Shown one piece after another: positions 62,719 through 64,000 of a DNA stretch of 64,000 bases. Made by a program: the position numbers and the translations under genes. The stretch is from contig CALUIM010000009.1 in NCBI GenBank assembly GCA_944320725.1, positions 62,001 through 126,000 of the forward strand, read 5' to 3'. This stretch comes from an uncultured Coriobacteriaceae bacterium (lineage in GTDB: Bacteria > Actinomycetota > Coriobacteriia > Coriobacteriales > Coriobacteriaceae). How positions within the stretch are numbered: position 1 is the first letter of the stretch; each line of letters begins with the position of its first letter. Under the pieces are notes generated by a model. It saw only the letters and a list, made by a program, of their open reading frames with translations. It made no database searches and was not told the origin of the DNA.

Positions 62719-63455
62719 GCGTCATCACCGCCCCGCTCATCGTGCGCTGTAAGTGCGCGCTCCACGGGCGTGCGGGTGAGCGTGAGGACAATCAGGATGA
62801 GGACCATGGCGGGGATGATGAACCCATCGGGGCCAAAGACGATGAGCGTGCCGAGCGAGGCGAGGATGCCTGTCCATGCGCCCGCATGCACACCGTCTTT
62901 CAGCCACTGATCGAGGAAGATAACCACGAACAGCGCCGTCATGGCAAACGATACGCCTTCGATATGGACGGCGAGCAGGGTGCCGCATACCGCGCCCAGC
63001 GTACAGCCGCAGATCCAATACAGCTGGTTGAACAGGCTCACGAAGAACATGAACCAGCCGCGGTCAATGCCCTCTGGCACCTTGGCAGCGTAGTTGATTG
63101 AGAACGTCTCGTCACACATGCCGAAGATGAGGTAGGCGCGCTTGCGACCAAGACCGCGAAACCGGTCGAGCATGGAGATGCCATAGAAGAGGTGGCGCGC
63201 ATTGATGACAAAGACCGTGATGAAGGTCTGGATGGGATTGAACGGAGCCACGAGCATCGATGCCACCACGAACTCGGCCGAGCCAGCGAAGATGCAGATA
63301 GACATGAGCGGGGGAACCCACCAGGGGAGCCCGAGCGAACCCGCGTAGATGCCGCAGGTAATGCCGAGGAAGATGAAGCCCGCCAAGATGGGGATGGTGG
63401 GTGGGAAAGCTGCCTTTGCAGCTGCTATAAGGCGCCGCCGGGGCGGGAGCGTCAT
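62715..63455 (-). CDS. azlC: AzlC-family branched-chain amino acid exporter
   Basis: A 246-residue membrane transporter: IPILAGFIFLGITCGIYAG, SICIFAGSAEFVVASML (family motif AGSxxF), NARHLFYGISML, GMCDETFS and several more membrane segments (WFMFFVSLFNQLYWICG, FAMTALFVVIFLDQW). With AzlD it exports leucine, isoleucine and valine or analogues. The start is uncertain: ATG 63455 gives the standard length but no clear ribosome site; an in-frame start at 63524 adds 23 unusual residues. Confidence 0.85.
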   Translation of the reverse strand: MTLPPRRRLIAAAKAAFPPTIPILAGFIFLGITCGIYAGSLGLPWWVPPLMSICIFAGSAEFVVASMLVAPFNPIQTFITVFVINARHLFYGISMLDRFRGLGRKRAYLIFGMCDETFSINYAAKVPEGIDRGWFMFFVSLFNQLYWICGCTLGAVCGTLLAVHIEGVSFAMTALFVVIFLDQWLKDGVHAGAWTGILASLGTLIVFGPDGFIIPAMVLILIVLTLTRTPVERALTAHDERGGDDA

Positions 63456-63611
63456 GGGCTGTCCAATCGGATGGGAGAGACAGAACCGGCATCGCCTTCG
63501 CACGCCAAATCTGTCGCATGTCACAATCGTTCACCCTATGGTACTCGCCTTATACAGGGATTTCTACCGTTTACCGCCAAGATGCTACCGTTCGCAGCCT
63601 ATGACCGATAT

Positions 63612-63687
63612 TGAACGTTTTTGAATGTTTGTGATGCTATAGTTCGCATCGTGAACGTTTTAGAATGAATTTGAACGGTTCTGATTG
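63612..63687 (+). promoter_or_regulatory. Repeated operator-like sites and -10 before DeoR regulator
   Basis: TGAACGTTTTTGAATG (63612-63627) and TGAACGTTTTAGAATG (63652-63667) are 40 bp apart and differ in one base; a weaker copy TTGAACGGTTCTGATTG is at 63671-63687. TATAGT (63638-63643) lies between the first two. The position suits autoregulation by the DeoR-type protein that follows. Confidence 0.6.
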
Positions 63688-63744
63688 ATTCTGTAGCGTT
63701 TGCGGGGCAGTCGGGACCTCGAGGTGAACGGAAGGGGAGCGAAC

Positions 63745-64000
63745 ATGCTGGCAGAAGATCGTTTGAACAGAATCGTTGACACGGTAAACGAGCGCGGTTC
63801 GGTTACGGCGATGGAACTCATGGAGCTCCTTGATGCCTCGGAGTCCACGATTCGACGCGACCTCACACGCTTGGCGCGCGAGGGACGCATTGTAAAGGTT
63901 CACGGCGGAGCGACGGCTGTTCGCCGGACGGTCGTACTTGCCGATCAGCCGGTGGGCGAGAAACACGGCGTCCACATCGAGGAGAAGCGCGCCATCGGCC
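63745..64000 (+). CDS. DeoR-family transcriptional regulator (3' end outside window)
   Basis: The first 85 codons of a DeoR regulator. The helix-turn-helix is at residues about 8-60 (RIVDTVNERGSVTAMELMELLDASESTIRRDLTRLA followed by the EGRIVKVHGGA beta-turn), the typical DeoR signature. GGAAGGGGA lies before ATG 63745. The sugar-phosphate-binding domain is outside the window. DeoR proteins control sugar use, and the repeated upstream sites resemble those of fructose/1-phosphofructokinase operons, but no downstream genes are visible. Confidence 0.9.
   Translation, partial: MLAEDRLNRIVDTVNERGSVTAMELMELLDASESTIRRDLTRLAREGRIVKVHGGATAVRRTVVLADQPVGEKHGVHIEEKRAIG

Overview
The window comes from a high-GC bacterial chromosome that looks like an anaerobic actinobacterium of the Coriobacteriia type (Collinsella-like). 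This is inferred from codon use and gene content: an Opp transporter with many peptidases, a bacterial Elp3, a DUF3516-type helicase, and a lactate dehydrogenase coupled to Etf proteins. No database search was possible. No rRNA, tRNA or CRISPR array was seen.

Layout. 0-7 kb: the end of an oligopeptide ABC transporter (OppD, OppF), then M20, S10 and M18 peptidases and a deformylase-like protein, together a peptide-use region. 7-18 kb: mostly solitary housekeeping or hypothetical genes. These include a patatin-like lipase, a DUF2130 coiled-coil protein, a PurF-like protein lacking its N-terminal cysteine, an XRE-aminotransferase fusion, a winged-helix protein with an RGG tail, and an RNA 2',3'-cyclic phosphodiesterase. 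18.4-23.2 kb: a lower-GC insert with a Fic protein behind duplicated palindromes, a PLD-helicase-DUF3427 protein and a Nudix hydrolase. 23-32 kb: a DUF3516 helicase, a TrmB-like and another methyltransferase, then an operon of Elp3, a membrane spermidine-synthase-like protein and a CapA-like Tat lipoprotein.

32.4-49.4 kb is the most unusual part, a signalling island. It begins with an atypical kinase fused to a RyR domain and an FHA protein on the minus strand. A divergent TIR-transmembrane-beta-propeller protein follows, then a second FHA protein homologous to the first. Next come small membrane proteins (zinc ribbons, a DsbA-like CPHC protein), one interrupted by a TGA exactly where a zinc-binding cysteine is expected. 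It ends with a five-gene operon: unknown acidic protein, PIN protein, kinase with zinc ribbons, TerY-like vWA protein and PP2C phosphatase, which matches the TerY-P triad. Phosphorylation (kinases), readout (FHA), reversal (PP2C) and an effector (TIR, PIN) would form a stress or phage-response circuit, but this is inference.

49.5-58 kb: a DUF4143 pseudogene, several toxin-antitoxin pairs with visible operators, and a minus-strand operon of a TerB_N/TerB_C protein, a BREX-like (DUF2791) ATPase and an SF2 helicase, which matches the Ter-associated DNA-processing module. Another PIN/antitoxin pair lies on its far side. 58.4-62.4 kb: an FAD lactate/glycolate dehydrogenase followed by EtfB and a ferredoxin-EtfA fusion, probably an electron-confurcating lactate oxidation complex. 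62.4-64 kb: AzlCD branched-chain amino acid exporter and the start of a DeoR-family regulator behind repeated operator-like sites.
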